This document shows, piece after piece, positions 48,921 to 60,541 of a stretch of DNA of 64,000 nucleotides. The stretch's first letter is position 1, and every line of letters starts with the position of its first letter. The notes below the pieces were generated by a model. The model had not been told where the DNA came from and made no database searches. It saw only the letters and a list, made by a program, of their open reading frames with translations. A program made the position numbers and the translations under genes. The DNA lies in NCBI GenBank assembly GCA_008694505.1, contig VZDJ01007749.1, positions 8,216,100 to 8,280,099 of the forward strand, read 5' to 3'. Source of the DNA: Cyanoderma ruficeps. Taxonomy: Eukaryota > Chordata > Aves > Passeriformes > Timaliidae.

Positions 48921-51185
48921 ATTCATATTATTAACATGATTGGGGAAGTCCTGGAAACCTGACTTTGCCTGATAGAAAGATGGAGGGAGCAGGGATTGCC
49001 ACAGCTCTCAGGGAGGAAATGACTGGTGGCTTCCCCAGGGGAGCAAAAGGCAAACAGCAGTGACCCAGCGCACTTTGAGGAAAAGCACTCTCAAAGCAGA
49101 CCCGTAGAGGTTACAAATAAAAGGCAACATGGATTAAATGCACAAGAAATCCCTCCTTTCTGGGGGAAAAAAACCCAGAAGTGATACTTTACAATCCAGC
49201 AAACTTGATTTTGAAGACTAATATGCTGAAGAAGCTTGAACTCTAAATTTCTTGACATCCCCAGTCAATATATGCAGTTGTTGTGAGGCTGATGTGTACA
49301 AAGGTTGAAGCAAGCAGAACCTGAACTAACAACTGATTGTTGTTACTAGTTTAGCAAGCTTGCTCTGCCAAGGTTGTCCCTTTTTTCCCCCCTTTTTTTC
49401 TCTTTTTTTCATTTTATTTTTTTTAGTTGAGTAAAAATTAAAAAGGAGGAAAAGGGTAGATACTTCTTGTTTAATTATGTATGATTATAGTTTCTTTTCT
49501 GCTAGCTGACCTCTTCAAAGGATCCAAGTAAGGCATACGACACACAAGATATGCTTATATTATGCTGGCTATTTTAAGCTCAACTGTATTACCTTGCTCT
49601 AGATTGGATTTTGGAAGAAATTCAGCCCTATTCATTGTACTCTTTATTTTTCATCTATGTTCACTTTACTAGTGACTAAATGTAATTTTTATTTTTCCAC
49701 CTACAAAGCTGGCTTTATTGTACTCCCAGTCAAATACATGTATCCACAACAGATTGAAGAAGAATTCGGGTGAAATCAATATTTTTATGTTGAAAATATG
49801 ATTGATTAATTTTTTTATAAAGGCTTGGTGAAAAAAATAAAAACAATCAGGGCCATAAATACAGTCCTGCTCTATTTGCCTCTGTGATTTTAGGTAGCAC
49901 ACCATATCATAACATCAGCCTCTGCTGTCTTCAAAAAAGGGACCAAAAAAAGAAATATCCCATACTCTGGCCAAACCATATTTGAAGGTTAAATTTTCAA
50001 GAACTGCAAGGATTAACTTTAAAGAAACAGATCAGATCACATATGTAGTGCATTAAAAAGATCACCCTCAGGAATCTGCAAGTTCCATTGCTGACCTGAA
50101 GGAGACTTACAGCTTCTTTGGGCCATATTACACTGCTAGTCTGAATTTTAAAACTTCTTTCATTGTGCATGTCTTAGAATTGTGAACCTCACTGCAGAGA
50201 GGTAATGCACCACAAGTCCTGACTATCTTACATAGAGAAAAAAAAAAAGGGGGTGAAAAAAAGAAGGCAGTTTCCTGGAACACACTCATCAGGTGTTTCT
50301 CTGTTCTCAGAGCACCTGGTGATAAAACGAAATACAAGTGTTTAATCTCACATCTTTTTAATGTAAGATTGGTGTGAGTTTGCTGTAAAGCTGTTTGAAA
50401 TCGTGGAAGTTCCAGTGGTAAAATCAGCCCAAAGGGAAAATCAGGTATTAATCTGTTTAACTCTGTTGTCTTATATTTTCCTTTTTCTCGGTGAATACCG
50501 AGATAATAAGGTGTGAAATTAAAATTAATGGAAAGAAAGAGTACAATACTTTCAACAATAAGTTTCCAAAAATGCCATTGTAAAGTACTCCATGCAGGGA
50601 GATCTTACCAACTCTGTTCTGAAGCAAGGGCAACTCGCTAGGTTTTTTTATCTTTAGTGGTTCACTGCAGAGTGTTAGCAACTGTGAAGTCAGGGAGACA
50701 TCCTCAATCAGTCCCATTTTCTAGCTCCTTTCCATTACTGATACTAAAGAAGCAGCTCATGAGAACTTGCACTTCAACTAGAAATAAGAAATTTAAAAGT
50801 AACTGCCTGGAAATCTTTGGGTGGTTAGAGAGAGCTGTCTGTGATTTCAGTACTGAAATCAGTTTGAGCTGTAGTGGGTTACATCTCACTGTGTGCATCT
50901 GACCCCGGGAAGAAATGACAGCCTCAAATTGCTCCTGTTTAGTGTAATCGTGTAAGGTTTCACAGGGTAAAAGACAAACCAGAAATATTCCTAACTGGTA
51001 TTTAAATTACATTAACACCTTTTTGTATAGCTTGAGTGAAAGGTCACGCTAGACAAGCAGCATCTTCACTGTTTGTAAATGTCTAATTTGCTGCTTTTAA
51101 ATGGCTGTGAACTTCACTTACTTAGTCCTGCTGAATGAATCCAGTGTTGCAAATACTTCTGACAAGCGAATATTTGCTTAGCGAG

Positions 51186-51207
51186 AATCCATTGTTCATA
51201 ATGGATT
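51186..51207. repeat. short perfect inverted repeat
   Basis: AATCCATT and AATGGATT flank GTTCAT. The left arm and spacer also contain CCATTGTT, a SOX-type word. It may be chance. Confidence 0.5.
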
Positions 51208-51429
51208 GAGAGGGACATGCAGTGTGAATGCATTTTTATTGCCGTGCCATCTCTCTGCTGTTGTTTCAGTGAGATGAAAGTAGCATTGTGATAACAGCCC
51301 CGGGTTTCTTAGTGCTCCGTATATTTGTATATTTTATAAGAACTTGGACAGCAAGATTTAGGAACACAAACACACTTAAAGAAAACCTGAGTAAAGTGCA
51401 CAGGCTTTGCTGAAAACACTGCAGCGCTC

Positions 51430-51471
51430 TCCGAATGAATTTTTTTCCCCTTTTTTCTTTTTTTTTTCTTN
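51430..51471 (+). repeat. pyrimidine tract with one N, next to a CpG-rich patch
   Basis: T-rich sequence with CCCC and single C ends CTTNCAG. The undetermined base is at 51471. The arrangement resembles a splice acceptor but is most simply a homopolymer with a sequencing ambiguity. Confidence 0.7.
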
Positions 51472-51479
51472 CAGAGTGA

Positions 51480-51690
51480 CTCCTGGGCACCTCTGTGAGT
51501 GCAGCCCGAGCTGCCCTCTCCCAGGGCTGCACAGATAACAGATGGCAGTCGCCACTCGCCGCGCCGCTCACAACAGAGCCCTGGTGCTACCTTTGCAGTG
51601 CTCTGCTGTGGTGGCAGGAGGAGAGGGGAGGCTGCACAGCAAAGCATTCCCCAGGAAAGGGAGTGCTCTCGCCGTGCAAAAGTTACTGGA
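51480..51690. promoter_or_regulatory. GC- and CpG-rich patch
   Basis: This patch has GC content well above its flanks, with CCCGAG, GTCGCC, CTCGCCGCGCCGC and CTCGCCGTG supplying about eight CpGs. Frames of 110-116 codons are open on the plus strand through it (51495-51849), as expected in GC-rich DNA, and their products look low-complexity and unlike known proteins. It could be an intronic enhancer, a minor promoter or simply a GC-rich island. Confidence 0.3.
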
Positions 51691-53879
51691 TGGAATCCAT
51701 TTCTAAGCTTACCTTTAATTGCAGAACCTCAGTTCCAAAGAGCGTGGAAGCTGAATTCAGCGAACAGCATAAATCGGGCTTTTGGTTGTATTTCTGGTCA
51801 CTTAGAGTCTGTGCTTTTGGAATTTGATTTTTTTTATTTTGTGAGATGATACCTTTCACGTGGGAATTCTGAGTCAGACTTGAATTTCAGCTGGTTATGG
51901 CTTATTGTGTGCAATTATTAGCCTTTGACCAGGGGCTCCATAAGCAAAGGGGTAGGGGAAAAAAAAAACCCGAACCAAACCTGAAATAATGGATTCACTC
52001 TGGCATAATGAGTTGTATCTGTTTCTGTTCCAGCTTTCACGAAATTTCATCCGTAATCTGGGAAATATGTTTGGTGATTAGTGAGAGCACTGTCCTTCTG
52101 TTTAATGGTTTTCAAAACCACTGAAATGTGTGTGGGTCTTTATATGTATTTTTAGACTACACAGTATTTGAAATGCAATTAAATCCATTTTTTCTTGAAT
52201 AAGTATAATAAAAAGGATCTCTTAATTCAGATCTTTGTGTGAGATTCAGCCCTACATGTAGCCTAAAAACATGAATTATGCCATCCTCTTGGATTTTTGA
52301 AAGAATAATAACGAAGGGCAGTGAGGCTATGAAGGTTTCCTTCAGCAAATGCTATGATCATGTCTAGAAAACATTACATTGCCCTAGCAGAAATTTCACT
52401 GCTGAAATTTCCCTGGCCTTTGTTTACATCCCTGGAAGGCAGCTGAAGTTGCTGGATGGATCCAAGCACTTGGCTGAGTGTGCGCCAGGGAGGGAGAGGA
52501 GGGCAGACTGACAGCTGTACATCTGAGAGTGCACTGGCCACAAATCTGATCTTGAAATGGAGGTTCTTTGCATTCTCCTCAGTACAGCCAGGGTGAGCCT
52601 TTGGTCCACTGCTGGTCATTTGACCATGAGGCCATGCACTCTCTAAATAAAGTAATCCAAGCTAATTTTTTTTTTAAGTATTTGCAATATCAGTTTGTTC
52701 TTTTGACAGCAGTGACTATACATAGTTTTTTAAATGAAAAAAGACCTGTGTTGAAACATCAGTACCCATAAAACATTTAGAAAGAAGTTAATCTATCAAA
52801 ATTAAGTGTAAATAATTTAAAAATCCAACTCTTGATATTTCAGCTGTGTAAATGTATTGCATCTGCAACACGCTAGTGAACATGTCATGAGCAAGTGCAG
52901 CTTTGATTATAAAAAATGTAAATGAAGATATTTGAAGTACAAACCAGGGCTAGCAAGAGGAATATTTTACTCATAAAGGTAACAATCACACAAACAACCA
53001 GTAAAATAAATAGGAGACAATTATCAGAAAAGGCAAGCCACTCCCAGATGTGCCAGCAGTTTCATACCTGGTTTAATCAAATGTTCAGATTTCTAAACAT
53101 ATCAGAGGGGAAGGGAAATTCGGTCCCTGCAAAGTGAAATAAACTCCAGGATTTAAGTCTGAGTAGCCTGATAGAGGCATCGCATCAAATGTTTAGAGAT
53201 GAAAACAATGGTAAGTCCAGCCACTGTCTTTTTTTTTTTTTTTTGGTCAGTAGTTCTCGAAGTGCTGTGTGCAAGGCACAGATCTTACTTCAGCACTTGA
53301 CCATCTGCAGCTGCTTCACTCTGGCCCCTAGTGAGTTAGTGTCCATGAAGTCCATCTTAATGAAGTAGAGGAAAGGGTCTTCAGGAATATAAAAGATTTA
53401 CCCTGCTTAGCATGGAGCTGTGTGCAATGTGAAATAGAGAGCAAGTGGTGCATGTGCTGATATTTGAAAAGATCTGTGGTTTAAACAGCCCCATTGAAGA
53501 GGCTGTGAACTGTGTTTGGAGCTGGCTTGAAGTGCTGAGCACATCAGAGTGCAGTCAGCTCAATGCCCCTTGTTCCTATAATAAAAATAGTAAGGCCTTT
53601 TAACCTATTTATGTCTGTTTACTTTGAGCTTTGGGTTTACTGGTATGCAAAAGAAAAAAAAAAACAAGCATATGTTCAGTTGCTCAATCAACCTTTTTTC
53701 TCAATCCACACTCAGTGATCTCAGTGAGTCATTATGGCATAATTACAATTTGAGTGTGATACACTATTTGTAGAAAAGTATCTATTTTTAGCAGAAGAAA
53801 CACTACAGTCCCTGAAAGGAGGAGAAAGAAAGGGGAAAAGGGAAGAAAATCTGTAACCAGCAAATCAAGGCTATTGTTA

Positions 53880-54430
53880 ACTCATATTAGGAGACATCCC
53901 GTAGATTTACAATGCTCGCACTCAGCCACATAAAAACCACCCTGAACAGAATGCCTACCAGGGGTTAAATTCATATGCCTGCGCTGCAGCCTATTTCTGT
54001 CAACACTCAGCTCAGGAAATAAACATTTATGCTTTCTGAAATGAAAGTGTATTTTTGAAGACTAGCCGTCAGATATTTTTTGCCCTTCACACTTTCAAAT
54101 GCTTAGCCTTTTTTGTAAGTTGACTGCAAAGTGCATCAGTTTGCTAGGCAAAAAGAAAAAAAAAATCTTGACAAGTGCCCATGGCATCATTGTCAAGCAC
54201 ACGAGCGTCTAGTGGAAGATGGCAGGAGGGTTGGCACAAAACATGCTTCCTTCAAGCGTCTTACCTCAGGGGTACCTGACTCTTGAGAAGCCTTTCAATC
54301 CTTCCAAATGACGTTATTGCAGACTGTCATCTGGTTTATTTGGAGTGTGCTGTATCGCAGATAAACACGCTGTTTAACTGCAGGTCAAGGTACGGAGTCA
54401 TCCTGCCAGCAAATGCCTGAGATGCATCAG
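53880..54430. promoter_or_regulatory. candidate conserved non-coding region
   Basis: The region contains ATGACGTTATTGCAG (a CRE/C-EBP-like combination near 54308), TGTATCGCAGATAAACACGC, AGGTCAAGG (a nuclear-receptor half-site) and CATATGCCTGCGCTGCAGCC, with scattered CpGs. It has no repeat features. Regulatory function is a composition-based inference. Confidence 0.3.
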
Positions 54431-55679
54431 ATGGCACTGACTTGGGGAGGGAGATGGAGAGGGATCAAAGTTGTCACCAATATGGGATGTGCTGAAGGGG
54501 GAGAAAGGCATACAACGTTGTATTTTAAGTGGTTATTACACAGTTCTATGCTGAAAGGGGTGACCTGCAAGACTCTAAAGGATTAAGGAACCATGCAATG
54601 CATGACAAAGTTCCAACCCACACCATCATGCAGCATCTCGGGGTGGTTTGGACAGAGCTTGGAGATGGGACTGGAGAGGCTAACACTGGTCAGAAGGCTG
54701 GAAGGGTCCAAGTTGGAGACTTTTAAAAAAATTGTTACAGTTTAATATAGAAAATATCCCTTGTCAGAGAACATGGTTGATCTGGGGGATTTACATAACA
54801 AAAGCTCACAGAGTTTTGTATGAAGTAAGTATAACCTTTTCCAAACAATTAAAAAATAATCTCTGTATATAAATATATAAGCCTGTATAATCTCTCAGTT
54901 TAACTGTGACTTGTTGAACACGTATTAAAAGGGCATTGCTGTGATACAAGAGACATGCTGGATGCTTTCACATTTTCTGAAAAATCAAAACAAAACAAAA
55001 CCAGATTAATTACAACTTGATTCAGCTTTGCATTCCCACAAGGGATGCCTTTAAAAGTTAAAACATGCTTTCACTGAACAGGCTTTCAAGGGAAAGTTAC
55101 TTCGATCAGGAACAAAATAGTAGTGTTGATTTGATTTATTATTGAAGGGTGGAACAGCATGCTTTATATTTGCCAGTTTTTCCATAATGTAAAAAATTTA
55201 TTTTGATTTTTTTATATGTCATATAAAAACAACTGGTATATTTACTGCTCCAGAATGCAGATTTTTCAAGAGTGCAGTGAAATAAATTATATCAACATCC
55301 CATTTTCCCCCCTCACAGGACATATGTAATTTTCTTTGACTGTGGCACACAATAAATGTTATTGAAACATAGTATTATTTATTTTTTAAAAAATAAAACC
55401 AATGCCAACAAACATGTATGAAAATAGATAAGTGAATAAAAGAAGGAAGTTGGGGAGTTTTTGGGGAAAAAAAAAGAATACAGAGAGAAATTGCAGGCTA
55501 AACCTTTTTTAATCAAAACAGATTTTATTGCCTTTTGCTTAATTAAACCTCTCAGAAGTGTTTGAAACATTGTTATACCTGAAAAATTGTTAATTTGTAA
55601 ATCACAGGGACAAAAGGGCTCCACTGCAACTTTAAAGTTTCTATGCACGTAAATGTCAATAGAGTGCCTTCTCCATCAT

Positions 55680-55980
55680 CAGCACTAAATTCACATTGAT
55701 GCCTCTTTTCTTCTCTGTATTGATCCTTCCATGAGAACGTAGATTTGTATCTGTTAATTAATGCGTCCTGAAACAGCGTTTGTATTAATCAGGCAGATAA
55801 GAAAAATTGGATGCCTGCACCCTCATGACAACCGTAAAAGTGCTGGCCCTGATAAAATCGTGGATGGACCTCAATAAAAAAGTTCCTCCTTCCACTCAAT
55901 AAACTAATCATCCTGCTTTTAATTATTCGGCAGAAAGATGTGTGGAGATTGGAGAATGTGTAAATCTATTTACTAACAGC
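55680..55980. promoter_or_regulatory. candidate conserved non-coding element
   Basis: Six CpGs lie between 55738 and 55930. The block also holds GTTAATTAATGCG, TGTATTAATCAGG, CTAATCATCC and TTTTAATTATTCGG (homeodomain cores) and two CTCAATAAA words. It contrasts with the CpG-free flanks. Its function is inferred. Confidence 0.35.
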
Positions 55981-56234
55981 AGTGTCTGGGAGGGAGAATG
56001 GGGCTGTCACAGGACGGTGCTGCAGGCTACATTCTCTGTCCATCTGCTGCTGCAGAAAAACTGGTTCTTGAAAGCCGGCAAGGAACAGAAATGTTAGAGC
56101 TAATTGAAATCATGAATTCCTCCCTATAACCTTTGAAATGATTATTTCTTCTCTATTTCCCTCTTATTTGTTTTAATCACAGACGTGTTATTTTCCATTG
56201 TCACATCTTCAAGGCTTTCCTGTTGTTGTTGGAT

Positions 56235-56287
56235 CAGGTTTTGTTTTGGTTTTTTTTTTTTTTGTTTTGGTTTTTGTTTTGTTTTAA
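56235..56287 (+). repeat. G/T-rich simple sequence
   Basis: This stretch is T runs broken by G and GG (GGTTTTGTTTTGG, a T15-16 run, GTTTTGGTTTTTGTTTTG). It is low-complexity sequence of uncertain origin. Confidence 0.75.
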
Positions 56288-56599
56288 AGGCAGAGAACTA
56301 GAGTTCTATCACAAGACTCAAAAGACAGTAAGAGAAAATGAAAACAAATAAGGAGGGAGAGAAAAAATGAGAGAGTGCGTGCAGCAGTTTTATGTTTCAT
56401 TTTTTATGGATGCCTGGTGGTTTGGATGTGGGCTTTTCTTTTTTATTGTATTAGTTTTGCTGCTTAGTGCTTATAGAGAAAATCTTGTTTGGAGTAGATG
56501 CCTTGCAGATTTGCTAGTTTATGATATATTCTTGCATGACTGTAACTCTCGACTTTAAAAACAGAAAAATGCATTTAAGTGTAATTGAACACCAACAAA

Positions 56600-56890
56600 A
56601 ATGTTCTTACAGCGGGAGCCCTGTCAAAGGACATGTAAGCAACTCCATAAACAACTAAATGAAAGCCTCAGACATGTCTTAAGACCCTTTAAGAAAAGCT
56701 TGACTAATCCCCTTTGATGATTTTATTAAGTACTTGTGGTTGATGGTGCCAACTGGCAAACGGCTGCATTTCGCCAACAGGCCAGGAAAATCACTTCCTC
56801 TCCCATATTGTTTTCTAGCCCCTAATGTGATTGGGATATTAGCAGTTTGATATAATAAATTAACAGGTAGTGTAAACAAGAGTCTGAAAA
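56600..56890. promoter_or_regulatory. candidate conserved non-coding element
   Basis: The block contains CCCTTTGATGATTTTATTAAG (TCF-like CTTTGAT next to an AT-rich homeodomain word), AACGGCTGCATTTCGCC, GTGATTGGGAT and ATAAATTAACAGG. It lies about 800 bases before exon C. The evidence is composition and motif words only. Confidence 0.3.
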
Positions 56891-57656
56891 GGTAAGACAG
56901 TAAAGATGTTTGCCCTTACTGATCCTATTAGGAAAGACAGCGGGGGGAGTGTGGGGAAGCAAAAGTTAAATTCATTAAGAGGCATTTAATAAAATTTTGG
57001 TTGCCCTCACAAAAAGGATCGTGTGGCTGCTATGCAGTTGGCACTTCAATGTGCCACCCTGGTATTTCAACAAGTGTAGTAGTGGCAGGAGGCAGAAGGG
57101 ATTAGTGTCTGTTCTGAGAAGGGTGGATGTTACTTCTCTTTTCCCTGAGGTTAAAGTTCAAAGAGAATTTTTCTCCTTTTCATCCTTACCTTAATTCTAT
57201 TAAAACGTCCAATCTTCCCTTTTAATAAAGTTTTCTTTTTTTCTCCTAAATTATCCTTCTTGTATTATAGTGGGGATGGATAGAGTCAGCAGACTCCTGT
57301 TTCCCAGCATTAGGTTTTTACAACTAAGTACAGGTATTTCGGAACAAAGAAGGTATCACACAGATCACAGATTGCCACTGCAGTACCCCACAAATCTAAA
57401 TGATTTTTACAGGAAGAGCTTGCAAATTCCTGCTTGTTTAAAACTTTGGTTTTGATTAGAAAACATTTGATTTTATATTTATTTACTTTCCTGTTGTAGG
57501 ATGGGGAGGAGACACATAAAAACAGAAGGGAGAATAATAGAAGGCATGCATGTTTTACCACAATGTGTACAAAAATAAATCAAAGAGAGGATCAGATTTC
57601 CAAATGTGCTTAATATTTTTCCTTTTTTTTGTTTTTTGGTTTTTTTTCCTATTCAG

Positions 57657-57926
57657 GTTTCTCCACTTTGTCTCTAGCTGACCAGATGAGCCTTCTGCAG
57701 AGTGCTTGGATGGAGATCTTGATTCTCGGTGTTGTATACCGGTCACTTTCTTTTGAGGATGAGCTTGTATATGCTGAAGATTATATTATGGATGAAGACC
57801 AATCCAAATTGGCAGGCCTTCTTGACCTTAACAATGCCATACTGCAGCTGGTAAAGAAATACAAGAGCATGAAGCTGGAGAAAGAAGAATTTGTCACCCT
57901 CAAAGCTATAGCACTTGCTAATTCAG
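57657..57926 (+). CDS. ESRRG: ESRRG exon C: ligand-binding domain, helices 4/5 to about 7
   Basis: This 270-bp exon begins GT (completing glycine) and reads [14 protein letters not shown], the second half of the nuclear-receptor LBD signature. Helix 5 follows ([14 protein letters not shown]). In human ERRγ numbering Arg316 is at 57740-57742, Tyr326 at 57770-57772 and Asn346 at 57830-57832. All line the small pocket and all are intact. The residue two after Tyr326 is Glu (57776-57778), where human ERRγ has Asp328. The segment ends K-A-I-A-L-A-N-S, and the final G opens the next Asp codon. The acceptor is strong, with a long pyrimidine tract. The donor TCAG|GTTGGC is weak at positions +3 to +6. 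The frame is open throughout and the length is a multiple of three. Confidence 0.97.
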
Positions 57927-57953
57927 GTTGGCAGAGTGGCATGACGGTTGCTA

Positions 57954-58004
57954 NNNNNNNNNNNNNNNNNNNNNNNNNNNNNNNNNNNNNNNNNNNNNNN
58001 NNNN
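57954..58004. other. assembly gap, 51 N
   Basis: The gap starts 27 bases after the exon C donor and abuts a CTTT repeat. The repeat probably broke the assembly. The true gap length is unknown. Confidence 0.95.
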
Positions 58005-58035
<31 letters not shown>

Positions 58036-58037
58036 TT
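58005..58037 (+). repeat. (CTTT)n tetranucleotide microsatellite
   Basis: About eight CTTT units run directly from the edge of the N gap, so the array is probably longer than shown. Confidence 0.9.
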
Positions 58038-58619
58038 TTCATATTTTATGTGGGCTGGTTTAAAACAGGATTTTAGAATAAGAAATTGCTAATCAGAGTT
58101 TAAACCTAAAAGGCAGCAAACAAAGCAGTTCAAACTAAGAACAACTTTCTCATTCAAAGCGATTGTGGAAAGGGAGTGGAGAATATTCCACTGTATTATT
58201 TGGCAACTGTTTTACAGACAGAGATCCTTTCAAATGAATATAGATGTTGTTCTCCTAAATCCATTACGTAATCCAGGCAAGCCTAATCATTACAATTAAA
58301 GCAAAAGAAGGGATGCTGGAGAATATGCTATATATTCTCTTTAAAGGGAGTTACTGATTAATTTGATAGACTGAATTCAGGATATGGGAGGAGGGAGGAA
58401 ATCCATATGGAATCTCACAAGGACCACGCCTTGCATTAGGGATCTTTTGCGTTTATGAGAGTGCTTGTGCAAAAAATTATTACCTGTGCAGCAGGAGTTA
58501 AAAAGTCTCAGAAAGAAATTTTTTTCTGCATTTGAATTTAAAAGTGCTGAACCAGTGAATACTGTCAGATAAGTAAAAATCGTTTGTGCTTTGTTGTTTT
58601 TCTTTTTGTGTCTCCTTAA

Positions 58620-59200
58620 TGCTTTATTGTGGTCTTAAGTCCCTTTTAGCATTTGCATAAAGTTCACGATAGATCCCTCTTTAATGACGTGCCGATCATT
58701 AGATACCTGTGTGTCAATAACATGCTCTGATGCTATGTTCCATTGACAGTCACACCGTGCCCCTCCATCTGCTTTTGTTTTGACCCTATCTTTGAACTTT
58801 ATCTTGGTTGCTGGCCAGTAGTTTTCCCTTTAATTACAAGAAGGAAACTGTCAATAAAATCTGTTAAATGGGATGCAATGAGTGGCTTGAATGGGCGGAC
58901 GGCTATTTGTTCAAATTCTGCAGCATTCAAGGTATTGACAGTTTGTTTTCTGGGGCCATATGTGACGATCAATCTCAGGCTGGGCTCAGCCGCGCTGAAA
59001 AATGAAAAACCAGATTGCTTTTGCTTACTTGTGGATGACGACTTGTGATTTGGCGCGGTCCTAGTGAGATGAGACCTTCTGCCCAAATTGCCCCCCTGAG
59101 AGCCAGGACGCGTGACTGTTTTTAGAAATAATTTTTTAATTGATTTTGTAATTAACAGTTCATCTACAATATTGATGCGTGAATCCTCAGATTGATAGGA
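58620..59200. promoter_or_regulatory. candidate conserved non-coding element (strong)
   Basis: Roughly a dozen or more CpGs (GACGTGCCGATC, ACCGTG, GGGCGGACGGC, GACGATC, GCCGCGCTG, GATGACGACTTG, GGCGCGG, GACGCGTG) occur among AT-rich factor words. These include a perfect octamer ATTTGCAT (58651-58658), two TTGACAGT words (58743-58750 and about 58935-58942, TALE homeodomain type), TTTAATTACAAG and TTGTAATTAACAG. No repeat signature was seen, and the overlapping 95-101-codon frames on both strands look accidental. The composition strongly resembles deeply conserved intronic enhancers. Conservation was not tested. Confidence 0.5.
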
Positions 59201-60523
59201 GGGAAATTGTTTTCAACAATGAAGTTGTACTTTCCTATTTATCTTTGTAATGTGATTTAGCACTCTGCATTTTTAATTGGAAATATAATTCAAAAACATG
59301 CAAAGCCAAAATGCTTATTAGTTTCTTTGTAAAATACTCTCCACCCCACTAACTCTGCCCTTAATTTTAGAATATTATCTTATTCCAGATTAAACAAAAT
59401 GCTGAAATGCCTCTCAAAGATCAAAATTATTCTTAATTGAAGATTTATTTATAATTTTTGACCATTGTAAATAGACACTTGAGGATGCTTTGCAGCTCCC
59501 CGAAGGTTATTTCTCAAAATTGGTCATGCTTAATGATCAGAGCAAGAAAGTTATCTGCAATTAGGAGTCTAAATGGAGAAGGGCTTTTGTACTTATTTAA
59601 ATTCTGTGATTCAAAGGCTGAATTAGAAATAGTTCTGCAGTTTACTTGACGAAAAGGATGAGGGCTAGCATAGAAGGATATGATGTTAGATACCACTCCT
59701 GCCTTCCCCCCCCACCCAAAAAAAAAAGAAAAGATATGCATTGTGTAAGTAAGTAATAATAAAAAATAACGACTGCCAAAAAAAAGTTTAGTCATACACT
59801 GTGCATGGAGTGTATCAAAATCATCTGTAGCTTCATTAACTTTGCTGGAAATTACAACCAGGATAATGTCAGAGATAAATACAGTTCAGCATACTAAAAT
59901 TCAGGGCACATTGAAGTGAAAACGTTTCCTTCCCTCATCTTAAAAGAAATAAAATTGCTGTCTTAAAATGAAGCTATTGCAAGGAGGAGTTAAAAAGTAG
60001 CCCAGCCATTCCACTTCCCTTTCAGCGGTGTTTCAGATGCTGACATTCAGCATTTCAGCTTCAGGTTGTGCATGTGTAAGATACCAAACTTCTACCAGCT
60101 GTAGCTACACTAACCTGTAGATGTAAAACAGCACCTGCAGAATGACAGCCCATCAGTGGATATCAGGCCCTTAGCGTTTCAGTTTACAAATGCTGCTAAA
60201 ATTAAAGTAAAATTTAAGTTGGATTAAATATTTTTGTCTTTTTTTAAACAGACAAAAGCAGAATAGGTTATTTTCGTATAACTAGGAACTTGGTCAATGA
60301 AAATGTAGCTATATAAAAAACCAAAAAATGCCATTAGAAAATCAACCAGTAGCAATTCACATTTTAATTTTTTTTATTGCTGCTTCTGCTTTCTTCTACT
60401 GTATCTTTTTCCAGTTTAAAACATATTAGCCTTTTTATAGCTGTGGAGAGTGTAATAAGAAATCTTGGGTGTTTCAGACATTTTTGCCATATCCACACTA
60501 TCTAGAAAGATTCCCAGGTTGAC

Positions 60524-60541
60524 TCTACTGTAAACAGTAGA
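60524..60541. repeat. near-continuous 18-base palindrome
   Basis: TCTACTGT, then AA, then ACAGTAGA: perfect 8-base arms with a 2-base centre. It is short enough to be chance. Confidence 0.5.

Larger units (their letters stand above)
24971..57656 (+). other. ESRRG: ESRRG intron between exons B and C (32.7 kb)
   Basis: This is a complete phase-1 intron: donor GTACAT at 24971 and acceptor with a long pyrimidine tract, TTTTTTTTCCTATTCAG, ending at 57656. It carries most of the candidate regulatory blocks in the window, a CR1/L3-type LINE remnant, the 41.1-41.4 kb hairpin and several simple repeats, all listed separately. Between them the sequence is AT-rich and unremarkable, for example 29000-31000, 32000-36000, 38300-40300, 42000-45100, 49150-51000 and 52100-53850. 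I saw no exon of another gene, tRNA or retrovirus-like block there. The longest open frame (44242-44727, 161 codons) has no recognisable domain. Confidence 0.9.

Noticed and set aside
12655..57831. ERR response elements (TGACCTTNA) at 12655-12663, 38689-38697 and 57823-57831, considered as autoregulation
   Set aside because: An eight-base-specific motif should occur about twice on both strands of 64 kb by chance. Three hits, one inside coding sequence, is not enrichment.
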